Source: Benincasa hispida (lineage: Eukaryota; Streptophyta; Magnoliopsida; Cucurbitales; Cucurbitaceae). Taken from it: DNA of 64,000 nt. Shown in pieces: positions 1 through 12,500 of this stretch; position 1 is the stretch's first letter, and every line of letters begins with the position of its first letter. Position numbers and translations under genes: made by a program. The DNA lies in the NCBI RefSeq assembly GCF_009727055.1, contig NC_052353.1:60993371-61057370 (forward strand), given 5' to 3'. The notes beneath the pieces are model-generated. The model was not told the origin of the DNA, ran no database searches, and saw only the letters and a program-made list of their open reading frames with translations.

Positions 1-69
1 AAAACAGTGGCCTAAAACTGAGGGGGATAATTAAAGAGTTCAAAAAGNAAACAAGGCGTCCGGCACGAA

Positions 70-1035
70 TTATTGTTGTCCAAAGGGGGAAGTGAAGATG
101 ATAGCCCCCCAGTTAAGGTTGAGATCCAATAGACTATAAGCATTGAATGGTTTTGAGAGGATGCACCAAGAGGAAGCTTGACGGCGGGTGGAATCGAGGC
201 GATCTTGACATCCAAGAGCTTTGTTGTGAAAAATCCTTTGATTTCTTTTGAACCAAAAGTCTGCCAAGAGAGCTTTTATTGCATTACACCAAAGAAGTCG
301 GATAGGGTTGTGGAGGCTAGGACCAGCAAGAAGTTCCAGCACGTTGCCTTTGAAGTCATTGCACATAATCCATGAAAAGTTGAAGCACAGCAGCTTTTTC
401 CAGCACCAGGCTTAATAAGGGCAGGTGAAAAAAAGGTGAAGGGAGTCTTCACTATGTTGGAGACAGAAAGGGCAGATTGAGGGTGATAGGGAGGTTGAAG
501 GCTGCTTCCTTTGAAGAACATCAGCTACATTCAGCTGTCCGTATAGCATTATCCATATGAGAATATTGACTCTTCTAGGGCTTTTTATCTTCCAAATGGC
601 CGAGTAAAGGGACTTATCCAAAGGGGAGAAAGGGGAGAGATGCAGTTTAAGGGAGTTAACTGTATAAAAACCAGTGGCTGAAATAGACCATACCCTTTTA
701 TCAAAAGAATCAGATGGACTTCTACTTGCAATTTTCCCCAACAACTCTTGGAAGGCCAGCACTTCTTCATCTTTAAGCAATCTTCGAAAGGAAATGAACC
801 AAGAGGCTAAGCAGTTGTCCCAATGGTCAACAACTGAACCATTGGGTAACAAGGTGATTCTAAATAGGCTTGGATACTGGTACTGAAGGGGGAAGATCCT
901 TCCCATGGATCTAACCAAAAAGCAATTCGGCTGCCATTACCAAGTTTGAAAGTGGCCAAGGATTCTATCTTAAGCCAAGTCTTTGAGATGCTAATCCATG
1001 GACTTTTCAAGCTTCTACCACCTTTCCCTGTTGTG
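70..1035 (-). pseudogene. LINE1 C-terminal zinc-binding region
   Basis: Three overlapping frames (807-1010, 412-918 and 70-366) give SPWISISKTWLKIESLA, WFISFRRLLKDEEVL, the zf-RVT stretch CPFCLQHSEDSLHLFFTC (C-x2-C and H-x4-C kept), then ALLADFWFKRNQRIFH. This C-terminal region is standard for plant L1 ORF2. Two frameshifts break it. Confidence 0.87.
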
Positions 1036-1082
1036 TGCCAATCAAAGGAGTCTTTACCATGAATACTTCTGATTACTTTGCC

Positions 1083-1307
1083 CTAAAGAGAATTTTCTTC
1101 ATTGAAATATCTCCACCCCCATTTAGCAAGGAGTGCAATGTCCATATCAAGCTTAAGGATCCACCCCTTCTTCTTTTTCACTCGGTAATCTTCAACAGCT
1201 TCATTGGCAATAAGAATAGGATCCAAGATTTGTCTTCCTTCTATGAAAGCACTTTGGGAGGGAGCAATGATGTTAGGCATTACCACTTTCAGTCTCTTGG
1301 CTAGCAC
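1083..1307 (-). pseudogene. LINE1 reverse transcriptase with internal in-frame deletion
   Basis: Reads the finger region [18 protein letters not shown] and GWILKLDMD, then jumps directly to [15 protein letters not shown], which in the related LINE2 lies several hundred residues later, after the palm and thumb. The FADD catalytic motif is therefore absent, and the joint keeps the frame. It cannot encode an active polymerase. Confidence 0.85.
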
Positions 1308-2109
1308 CTTAGCAATGACTTTATAGATTAAGGAGGTTAAGCTAATTGGCCTAAGTCACTGACCTTGATTGCTAATTTCTTCTTTTGAATTCAGCATATG
1401 AAGTTCTCTTTTATACAAGTATTGATCTTGCCATTCTTGCAAAAATCATCAAATGCGTCTTCAAAGCTTGACTTGAGAGGAATCCAAAATTTCAACAAAA
1501 ATTCAAGTGAAGCCATCGAGGCCTGGGGCTTTGTTTCTGCTGAGAGCTTTTATAGCTGAGAAAATTTCTGTGGCTGAAAATTTGGCTTGCAAGGACTAAT
1601 TCTGATTTAAATTTACACATGACCAATTTAGATTTAGAGGAATGTGTCTCCTCCCTGGGATTTTAGGAAAAGGTTGCTATAATAATTGATTATTAGGCTT
1701 TCAATTTCTGAACTAGACTTTGTTGGCACTCCTTGCTCATCAACTAGCTCATTTATGAAGTTTCTCCTTTTCTTTGCTACTAAGAATCTGTGAAAGAAGC
1801 TTGTATTCTCATCTCCCAGCTTGAGCCACTTTAACTTGCTTTTCTAAATTAGGTTGATTTCTTCCGACCTCAATAAAGACATAAGATCTGATTTTAAGGA
1901 TGACCATAATGCATAATCACTGTTGGAAAGGGGGGAAATCTCAGCAAGAGTATACCATTTTTCAATTTCTGCTAACAACCTCTCCTTTTTTTGGTCTTCC
2001 TTGTAGTTATAATGCCACATTTTTACTGTTGTTTTGACTTCTTTTAACTTCTGATTGAGTACAAAACCAGTCCAACCATGTACTTTGTTGTTAAACCATG
2101 CCTTCTCAA

Positions 2110-2877
2110 TGATTTGGATACACTCCTTATTGAGCAACCAGCTGTTGCAAAACCTGAAAGGGAGGGCCCCCAGCTGAAGGAGCCCGCCTCTAGTAAAATT
2201 GGGTAGTGATCTGAGAATATTTGGGTTTGTCTATTGGCTCTTGAATTTTCAAATAACTCATCCCATTCTTTTGATATAAAAAACCGGTCTAAAAGGGATC
2301 TTGAGACTGAACTGTCTTCCCTTGACCAAGTGAAACTCCCATTACTCAAACTGACTTCCAAAAGTTTTGCTTGTTCTATGAATCCATTGAATTTTCTCAT
2401 GCCTCTAGTGCTTCGGCCCAAAGGGAACCTCTCATGTGCCCACCTTGTGATATTAAAATCTCCACCAATGCACCATGCCTCTTCACAATAAGCTGCAAGA
2501 GAGAGTAATGCTTCCCACACAAATTTTCTTTCTTTGTAATCGGTTGGCCCATATACATTAGTAATCCAGCAATTCTTTTTACAGATAGTGGTACATTTTA
2601 TTGATAAGGAATAACCTCCTTTTAGAGTCTCAAATACTGAAATCAAATTCGTATCCCACATTGTCAACATTCCACCAGAAGCACCATAAGATTCAACAAA
2701 ATCCCAGCCGATCTCTTTGGAACACAATATAGATTTAATAAAGCTTGCATCAAAATTTTCTTTCTTGGATTTTTGAATTAACACTACTGAGGGGTTAATT
2801 TTCTTTAAGAAGCACTTGAGAGCCAGCCTTTTATTACTATCTTTGAGACCTCTTGTGTTCCAAGTCACTATTTTCAT
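2110..2877 (-). pseudogene. LINE1 endonuclease domain
   Basis: Apurinic-like endonuclease (exonuclease/endonuclease/phosphatase fold) that nicks target DNA for target-primed reverse transcription. It starts with the typical plant LINE ORF2 opening MKIVTWNTRGL, keeps GGDFN near the middle (about residue 140) and SDH near the end (about residue 222), so its catalytic motifs look intact. The frame breaks near 2130, and the linker to the reverse transcriptase continues in another frame at 1844-2137 (LNKECIQIIEKAW). Confidence 0.88.
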
Positions 2878-3122
2878 CTTTTCGTGTTTCGAGTTTCAAT
2901 GGAAGTTGTAAAACCCTAAACCCTACATTTTTACTTGAGATCCAATTGATTTCAAAAGTTTGCTTCATATGGGCTTTGATCTTTTTTTGTGCTTCCAGCT
3001 TCAAACTCGAATTTTTCTTGTCTAGAATGCTTCATCCATAGTCAAAACTCTTAAACTGTTAAGTTCCAAGTTTTGGCCTTTGCTGAAAGTCTCTTCAGTT
3101 GGAAGGATCTCTTGCCTCATGG

Positions 3123-3137
3123 ACTATTGTAATTAGT
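3123..3137. repeat. Target-site duplication, left copy
   Basis: ACTATTGTAATTAGT, identical to 3187-3201 across the 49-bp LINE tail. Confidence 0.9.
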
Positions 3138-3186
3138 GTTTTTTTTTTTTTTTTTGAAAAGGAAACAGCCTTTATTAATCAATATA
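3138..3186 (-). mobile_element. 49-bp micro LINE insertion (3' tail only)
   Basis: The insert is a run of T followed by about 30 bp that, on the minus strand, is the last part of a LINE (GATTAATAAAGGCTG, TTTCCTTTTC, then A). About 29 nt are identical to the 3' end of LINE2 at 12632. It is flanked by perfect 15-bp direct repeats ACTATTGTAATTAGT at 3123-3137 and 3187-3201. This is an extremely 5'-truncated target-primed insertion. Confidence 0.88.
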
Positions 3187-3201
3187 ACTATTGTAATTAG
3201 T
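3187..3201. repeat. Target-site duplication, right copy
   Basis: Second copy of ACTATTGTAATTAGT. Confidence 0.9.
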
Positions 3202-3489
3202 TTTTGAAGGCTTGGTCTCTCATTATTAACTGGGTTAGTAAGTTACCTTCCACTTCCATAAGTAGATATTCATCTTCGGTATTTGGATGCTTCTTAACAT
3301 TAGTAATAACTTGCATGAAGATTTTTCTTGGGGATTTCTCTCCTTTGATGCTTTGTTGCATCAACAAGCTTAAGGTAATTGGTAAGTAGAGTCATGATCA
3401 TCATGTATATTTTCAAAGACATCTCAAGTTATTAGTCTCTTTTCGTTAATTCAATAAAAAGTTAGCATAGCTCTTATTTGAGGAATTAC

Positions 3490-3582
3490 CTGTTCATTGA
3501 GTTCAGCATATGCCTTGTCAGCCTTATTCTTGAAATCCTCAAGTGCTACTTTCGCACCTTCCCACTTGGCCATTAGTTCTTC
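3490..3582 (-). CDS. NUA: NUA visible exon 31 (31 codons), last in window
   Basis: Reads [17 protein letters not shown] to AELNEQ, then GTAATT. The remaining NUA exons are not found between 1 and 3489, so they lie past the left edge, beyond LINE1. Confidence 0.92.
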
Positions 3583-6500
3583 CTACATAGGACATCAAGC
3601 ATAGTCATGCAGAAAAATTAAGTAAAAAATACATACATGGCATAATAACACTAAATAAAATCAATAGCATAGTATAGAATTAAACCAAAAAAAAAAAAAA
3701 AAACAAACAAACAAACAAGAACAAGAACAAATAAATAAAAGAAAATTAGGGATCTAATAAACAAATTTTATCTCATCTAATAGGCATTTATAAAGGTAAG
3801 CTCCTCTTCGCTAATTTTCTTTATGAAGAGGCACTGTGTATTCAACCGTACACTTGACAAGCTGCTAAGAACTATTTGAAAAAAACAAAAGTCCACTTGA
3901 CTAAGGATAAAACATAATCCTAAAAAATCCTCACACCTGGTTGAATGTTACAACTAAAAAAGAAAACAATTGTTCAAAATCCCTTAAAGGGATAAGGAAA
4001 AATCACATTTGAAGAGCCTTTTCTTAAGCAGCAGAAGTGCAAAGAAAAACATTACATTGTCTGTTTTGCAAGCATCAGCTAATTTACGAAGCCCGGCTGC
4101 CTCCTCTTGTACAGAAGCCAAAGCTTGTGATGTTTTTGTCAACTCCTGAATTGTCTCTGACTGGAGAATGACCTGATACAAAGGAAGGAGAAGTCCATCG
4201 AGACCTTAACATTCTTGACAAACGAGAAGAATTAAGTAACCACTTCATGTGCAAAATCAAGATGCTTTATTTTCCATTTACCAAATTAATACAAGAATGG
4301 ACATAATATCTAACCTGTCTTTCATAATTAGCTTGAGCAGTACGCCACTTTTGCTGTTCCCTTTCCAAATCTTCCTTTAAATAAGATATCTGAATTTCCA
4401 TTTCCTGAATCTTAGACCTATAAAAAATAATTGCTCTTTTGGATGAGTTAACTACACGACAACATTGGAGAATTTCTTTTCTAAAAAAAAATTACTCACG
4501 TTTTTGCAGCGTTCTCTTCATTCAGAGCTCTAATATCTGCCAGAGAAGATGCAATAGCCTCTTCCTTCAAACTAGCAGCAGAAGCTATTTCTTGAGATTT
4601 TAAAATAGATTCATTTTCAAGTTCAGCAACCCTCTGTCTAAGCTGAAGAAGTTCATCTTCTAATGATTTCTTCATTTTCTCAGCCTACAGATGTGCAACT
4701 CAGGTATTGGTAACAACGGAAAGAAAGAAGATGAAGAAGAAGGAAACAAAAAGAACAAATGTTTCCAGTCCTAAGTACAAAAATACCTCAATCTTGAAAG
4801 TTTCATGAGCACATTCCATCTGTTTCACAGCTTCTTCATTTACCTGAGCAATGCTCTTGTACTGAAAGATAAAAAATTTAACTCGGGTTACTAAAACGTT
4901 TTTCCACAACAAATTATATAAAAATGAAAGTTATGCACCTGTAGCATATGATCTTTACAAGCTTGTGCTTCTTCTTTAAATTTCTGAATCTCTGCCTCTG
5001 CTCTACGTAAATCTGTTGCAACCTAGGCCACATTCAACCAGAAGTTGTTAAGACTAAGAACTCTTTCAAATATGCTAAATAAGAGGAACAAACTCTTTCA
5101 GATATGCTAAATAAGAGGAACAATAAATCATAAATAAATAATTAGACTGATCAATCTGTGCAAATACGTGCAAATAAGAACTCTTGCAAATATACAAAAC
5201 AGAAGGTAGAATAAGTCATAAAAAATAACTAGACTGATGAATTTACGCATAAACATGCTATGAGAATGACTCATGGAAGTTGTGAAAGATTTTATCAAAT
5301 ATCGATATAATTGATATAATACAAAATCTAAATGCTTCATGTGGGTAAAAAAACTCTAAACCAAAGCCCAGAGCTTGGAGCTCCTTATAAAAGAAAAACT
5401 TGTTTTATTTTAGAAGATTAGTTTAAGAATTACTGTAGATTTATTTTAATTACTGTGGTGACTACGGATTGTAGAATGGATGTCAAAGTTAAGAGTATTT
5501 TGGCAAATTGTAAATAAGGAAAGTTAAGTTTGTTACATATTTATTTTAAACTTGTCATTTTTAATGAATCATTAGGTGCGAAATGATAAGAAATTCTAGA
5601 AATTATCAAAACTTTATATGTCATCAATTTTCATCATATTAATAGAATAGGTACAGCCTTTTTGGCTAATGTTGTCCAAGCAAATTAGTAATAATCAAAA
5701 TATATGTTGCAATCACCAATTACTATATGAGAAAACTACCTGATTTGAAGGCTGAGACTTAAGTCCACTCCTATCATCCAACTCAACCACCTGCCAGAAA
5801 GATGAAAACAAACAAGAAAAATTACGCTTAGACTGAACCAAGCAATGGATTCCTAAGCTCAGATCCATGCCCTAATAATCATTATCTCCATTATTAGCTC
5901 ACTGTTGTTATTAGCCTAATACTCATTATTGCACATTGTTGTATTAAGATGCTTCCTTGAGTAATATTACACATTAACCAGAATATGAGTTCAAGGCGCC
6001 ACCAATTCGAGATGGTGGAAATCTCCTTCACTGTTATGTTCAAACCACATGCAAATACACAAAGTATCACTTAAACACAAAAGTACAATATGGAAGCTTA
6101 AATATGAAAACTAACAACGTCAGTTTAAGGGGTGGGACGTGAATTCCCTGATCTGCCCCTCCTAACATATCTATTTATTATTGGAGGTATCACATATTGT
6201 TACTAGCCCAGTACTCTTTATAATGCCCAATATTGCTTCAATAGTTCGGAGACTTCAGCAAAAATTACACTACTATTGTTCAAAAGAATCTTCCAAAAAC
6301 TCCAACACCATATCCATCGTCATTTTTTTAAACAGAAATAATATTTTCCATTGATAAAATGAAAAGAGACTATTGCTCGAATTACAATGAGACTAAATAT
6401 ATTCAAAAAGAAGGGATCAGCAGGCACACCCGATTATCTCAACTAGGTTGACACACCCATTATCTATCATCATTCTTTTAAACAAATTTTTCTTATTCGC

Positions 6501-9500
6501 ATAAGAAAGGATATTGATTTAGGGGCTTTTTGGGTAGATTATCGATTGTATAGAATGCTTTTATTCTTCATTTTGTATTGCTATTTTACTGTTTTTGGTT
6601 TTACCAAGGTTTGTTAAGTTTTGGTTAAAATTTTCTTGTAGTTAAGATGTGACCAAGCCCTTTCTCTTTGGGTCTATTTAAAGAGGGTTGATTGTCATTT
6701 GAACCATATAATAAAATTCTTCTAAGGTTCTGAAAGAATTGGTTTTCACAAGATATGATTGCTATAAGCTGTAACCAAGACGTCTTACTCTCCTTTGCAA
6801 AGGCGCACCCACCTAAGTTGTGCCATCAAAGTTTTATACACGTATACAGTTAAAATACATATCCACTTTTTCAACCATCAATGCAACAAATCTTCTTCTT
6901 CTTTTGTTAGTTTTAGGGCTTCAATCAAATAAATATTTTGATGATAACAAACCCAAGTTGTTGCACGGATTTTTCAACCATCAATGCAACAAATCTTCTT
7001 CTTTTGTTAGTTTTAGGGCTTCAATCAAACAAATATTTTGATGATAACAAACCCAAGTTGTTGCACGGATGATTTCAATGTTTCAGGGGTGTTTATATTG
7101 TAGAGCTCGGAAAGACGATTCAAACACATATGAATCATTTAAATCGGAGCTCAACGAGAAAGATGAGAGTAAAAGAAGATTGAAGGTAAAATCCAATACG
7201 ATCGATGATGTGGCAATGACCTAGCAAGCATGAACTAAATAAAAAATGACAAGTGGAAGATTGTTGAAAGAGAAAGAGAAAGAGAAAGAAAAAAGAGAAG
7301 GGTGGGATCACAAACAATCCGATGAGATTACTACATGTGGCATCCCAATTCAAATTTGACTTTTCATCTTTCATTATAAACAAAAGGGAAAAAACGTGAT
7401 TCCCCCATAAACCCCATTCCCATTTTTTCCCTTCTTTGTTCAATCTCTTTCCTTTTCTCTTTTTTCCCTTCTTTGTTCAATCTCTTTCCTTTTCTCTCTC
7501 CATTTAATCACCGCCATCCATCTCTTTTTACCCTCGATCCAAGTGTTGACTTTAAAACACTCAAATTTTAAAACCAACCAATTTTCATCCTCCTAGCAAC
7601 TTTCTTGAGAAATCAACCAAAAAAAAAAAAAAACCCAGCAACTAATTCTTCATTTTTCCATCATCCCTTGTTCTCTTCAAAATATTACCAAGGTGATATT
7701 TTGAGTTTTAGTTTTTATTGGGTTTTAGTATTAAGGTGTAGGTACACTTTGGGTTGTGAGAAAAAGAAATTTGTTAGATCATAAACCACTAAAAATGAAT
7801 TGGGTTTCTCTTTAACGTAGACCTAGGTGAAAAAAAAGGGGTCGTGTCATATTTTGTTCTCACCCATGAGAGAATATTCAATGACTCTTGAGCAGTGGAA
7901 TAGGCAAAGGACTGAAACACTATAAATTTTGGCGTCTTCTTTTCCCTCAACCCCTTTATTTATCCAATTAGTTTCTTTTCTAATTTTTAGATTGCATGTT
8001 AGGATTGATTTATGGTTTTGCATAATTTTGATTTAGCTATAAACTTGAATAGTTTACTTGGTGTTAATTTCTTAAACTTAGAAATAACATCTTGAACTAA
8101 ATTTCAAATTTAGTTGTCACCTTTGGATTAACTAGTCTCATAAAGTTAAAATTCATAGACAATCTTATTCATCCCTCTAGTATTGTCATTAGATCCTACA
8201 TTTTTTTGGTCAGATACAAGTCAATAGATAATTACGATCAGCACAACTACACTCGCTTATTACCAAAATGACAACAGAAAATTCTACGTAGTTACAAAAT
8301 GGAGAGACAAAGGAGTCAAGGACTACACCCTCTCAAGAAAATAATAAGATGGGGATTTATGGTTTGAGCCTACAAACACTAGTGGTCGCAAGAAAACAAG
8401 CACATTTATATAACTAAAGGAAGCTGAAAGAATTAAAATGTAAACCTGATTATCTGAAGCATTAATTTTCTTCTCTAGATCAGACAGTTTGGCCTGAAGC
8501 ACAAGAAAAGTAAGTAAATCTAAGAAAAGGAACAATGCTCACTGAAAAACTGTCAAGAAAAGCATCGAACACAGAGGTAGTAAATTGAAAGGGGGGTGGG
8601 GGCGAACCTCAGCAACAGCAGCTCTTGCTTCAGCAGTAGCAGTGGCGTGTAGTGCATTTGCTAGTTCCTTCCCCATCTCTTCAACATGACTCATTGCATT
8701 CTTTAAAGTCTTCTCACGATCAAGAGTGAGAGTTCGAACATTGTCCCTTTCTTCTTGCAACTCTTTCTTTGCCTCAGCCCATTCCCTCTTCAAGCACAAT
8801 TTATCATAGACATTCACAAGAGTATATCGTATGAGATATAAGCCACTTTTTGAATTATACACAAGATAAACAAACCTCGACAGCTTTGGTAGAGAGTATG
8901 GAATTTTCTACTAACAGACAAATTGAAGGCTTTGAGAACGTAAATCTTACCAAACATGAGAGATATTTTCTCTCGTAAAATATCTTTTTAAAATCAAATC
9001 AGAGACATTTAACAGTGCAATCAGACCAAACGAAGGCCTTCATATTCCGTTCTTAGAATATTTACGTGTTTTTAGAAATCTTCTTTTATTCATTAAAGAA
9101 GTTGGTATTGTTTGAACATTTTTATTTCTTTTCATTAATCAATAAACAGTTTGTTTCTGTTCCTTTTGAAGGGGAAAAAAAGAAGTTTCTTAGTAGTGGG
9201 GCAGCTAGAACTTAAAACTACCCAATATCCTGGGAATACAAACCGTGGGGCTCATTTGAACTTTACAACTGAAGACAATATCCCCTGCTCTAATGAGTAA
9301 TAGGACAAACAGAAGGGCTCAATTGAACTAACCTCAAGTTGCTTAGCATGTTCCTCCAGTTTCCTCCTTTCTACAACCCTAGTCTCCTATTAGCCAAATG
9401 ACAATGTATAGATAAATAAAAATCTACGATTTCAATCTCAAAAACAAATAAAATAAAATAAATACAACAGCAGAAAACAAACAAGTAAAATGATCAACCT

Positions 9501-12500
9501 CATGAACTTCTTCAACACTTCGAATAGTATCCAGAGAAGTCTGCACTCATAAAAACATGAGAACCATTATAAAAGTAGCAAGACCAGAAGAAGAAGAAGA
9601 AGAAGAAGAAGGGGGGAGGGGGGAACGATTAGAAACTAACCTGCACACGGAATAATCTTTCAGACAGATTTCGAATTTCATCCTGTGCTCTCTTTTCAGC
9701 ATTTGATAACAACTCCTTTTCAGACTTTATGACAGACACCTTTAAAATACAGATGTACAAGATGAGAATGGTAACAATCCTCACTTAATGGTTAAGTATA
9801 AAGTTTTACCTCAATACTCAATTTCCGGGAGTTTTCATCAGCATTGTGCAAGGATTCTGAAACTTCCCGCAGTTTTCTTTGGTAGTCTACTATAAGTTGC
9901 GAGAACTCTACATTTCGAGCTAACACTCCATTCATCTCTACTCTCTATTTGCATAAAAATATGAAAGTAAGACAAACAATACGGACGGAATCATCATCCT
10001 GTATTCAAACAAATGAAATCTAACATTTTATGTCACCTGTTGTTCAAATTCCTTCATGAAACTATCCAGTTTTTCTTTCGCGAAACCCAACTCCAGTTCA
10101 AACTTGTTACGCTCAGCTCTAACAAAATTTACCTCGCTTCTGAGGAATAAATGTCAACCATGGCTTATTAGCAATAAAATTGAAATGAAGACGAAAAATG
10201 AACACCACACATATCACAACAAACAAGTGTCACGATCCATAGTACAAGACTGCCATATCCCACTTAGACTACTGTGTTGTAGTAGTGTTTTTTCAAAAAA
10301 AAAATAAAAAAATAAATAAAAAAATAAAAAAATAGATACAAGCCACTTCATTGAATTAATTAATTGAAACTATTGCTCAAAATACATCGATAAATACAAA
10401 GATCACTAGAACTATAGGATCAGTGAGTATTGTGTTGCAGTAGTATTGACACATATATACAGCAAGACACAAAACAATTAAAGGAATGGCCATCACACAT
10501 ATCCAAACAAGGATGCTGACCTCTACAAATAAAAAGGAAACTGTGGCAACAGCAGTGTTGAGGACAGAAAGTCACCCCTCCCCAAAATTGATAGCATAAC
10601 ACCCCATAATTTCAGTAATTTTATTTTTTAAAACGAAAATAGAACTTTTCATTGAAGTGATAAAAAGAGACTGATGCTTAAGATACAATAGTTTCGTAAA
10701 GAGCAATCGAAAAGCGAACGAAGAGTCAAAGGCGCACCCAGATATCACGAATAGATTAATTTTATATTCAAATATAGATTAATGAATTAAGTTTCCAAGT
10801 ATTTTGAATAGGGCATTATAATATTTTATTAATGAAGTAGTAATTTCATAATTAGTCTTGAGTTTTAGTTTAAAAGATAAGTACATTATTTATTATAATA
10901 TTTTCCTAACATAGAAAAGTAGAAAGAAAGAAAGATAAATAGGGAATCAAATTGGATGTTCATTTTTAAATAAATTTCTAAAAAGAAAGAAATAATTGGA
11001 AGTTCAATTTTTTAATTAAGAAATGAAATTGGAAGTTGGAATTTGAGATAGAAAATCGTAGTACGAGTTGGAAGTTAGAATTTTAAATAGGATTCGATTA
11101 AGGCTCCCACAGTCTTTATAAATATGATCCTGAGGATAGGTTTAAATCATCCCACCCTCAATTAGAAAGGAAGGTTCTGTTAGGCCCCCAATTATTCACA
11201 TGTGTGAAAGGAGGGGCACCGAAGGAAAATTGCAGGAGGCAAAGTAGAGGAAGGATGACAATTCAGTTATTGATCTTGTGGGGACCAGATGAGAAGTTTA
11301 AGAAGGGTTTTGTGTTTTCATTTGCGGTGTGAAGAATTTTGGCTCAGAAACTCAAGGAGAGGACGGCACTCTCAAATTCAGCTGGATGCTTGTCTTTGTT
11401 ATTTCTATTTAATACTTGTCTTTACTCTCTTTTTCAATTGTTAAATCTTGTGAACTCCGGTTGTTATCTTTCCATATTTCCATATATTGAAGAACACAGG
11501 GAATATATTTCTCTGTATATTGCTTGTTGGGTCTTTCTGGGTGCAGGGGTGACTTAGATACCGAAGGAAAATTGAAGACTTCTATTTGCTGTTCACTTTA
11601 AGCATTTTTCTGAGCTTTTTATTCAAGATATATGCTTAAATTGGGATGCCTTTATTTCTCTATAATCTATTTATTTCCTTTTTGTTTCATCTTTATTGGG
11701 ACTGTTTACTTTTTCTTTGTTTCTTATTCTTTAGAGCATTAGTTTTCTTTTCATTTCTTTAATTAAAAGCATATTTTTCTTTTTGTTTTGTTGGGAGGAG
11801 GGGGGAGGTTATACGGTGCAAAATCTTCCTTTATCCTTTCCTTAGCTATAAACAGCACTGTATTAAACAAAAATAATCAAATGGCTTTTACTATTACATC
11901 CTACCCACCACAATATCCACTTTTGTTGTGGACCTATGGTCGCTTAAAATAAGAAATAATATTAGAGTTTAATTTTCGTTAGTAGTACTTAAGTGTTTGA
12001 TAGTAATTTGAAACTAAAACAAGGGGAAGCCAATCACCTAGATTTTTCAAGCTCTTCCTCGAGATATCTTATTCGTTTAGCAGCCTGCTCCTGATCAGCC
12101 TTTCTGGCTTCCTAAATAATGTTAAAATGAAATTATAAGAAGCAAGGAGTATTACACACTTGAACCTCTCAAATATCACAGCTATTCTAACCTGAGAATC
12201 TTCAGCAACAAACTCAAGTTCCTTTCTACCAAAATCTGCAGCACAAAAGATATAAATTTGCTTTTATTTTCTTTCATAATGAGCTAACTTCTCCTTTGGG
12301 ATTAAAAGATTTGAGTAACCTAAGGGAGAAGAAAAAGTCTATCATGTAAATAAAGAAACTTTGCCCATTCCCATAGCATGGTTTGCTTTTATTGATTTTA
12401 TTTTCCATTATTAGTCTACAATGAATACCTAGATTGGCATACATATTTTCCAAATAAGAAACAGGCACGGTAATGCATCCTTCAAAGATGTTTCACCAAT

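Larger units (their letters stand above)
1..2890 (-). mobile_element. LINE1: 5'-truncated L1-clade LINE, ORF2 part, running off the left edge
   Basis: Minus-strand non-LTR retrotransposon lying in a NUA intron. It begins near the ORF2 start (ATG at 2877, no ORF1 upstream) and proceeds leftwards through endonuclease, a shortened reverse transcriptase and the C-terminal zinc-binding region. Its A tail lies beyond position 1. Frameshifts and stops occur throughout, for example near 2130, 1840 and 900. The reverse-transcriptase core is missing (see the piece at 1083-1307). A single undetermined base is at 47. Confidence 0.9.
2891..3489 (-). other. Unassigned intron stretch with two small minus-strand frames
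   Basis: Lies between the 5' edge of LINE1 and NUA exon 31. It holds a minus-strand frame of about 60 codons ending near 3190 (FMQVITNVKKHPNTEDEY, then LLMEVEGNLLTQLIMRDQ) and a second minus frame overlapping the LINE1 start (SLKLEAQKKIKAHMKQTF). Neither is recognised, and neither continues the NUA protein. The stretch also hosts the micro-insertion at 3138-3186. It may be remains of an older element or ordinary intron. Confidence 0.4.

Noticed and set aside
7135..7443. 102-codon minus-strand frame with a Phe/Leu-rich segment
   Set aside because: It is low-complexity translation of purine-rich intron DNA with no similarity to NUA or to any element protein here.
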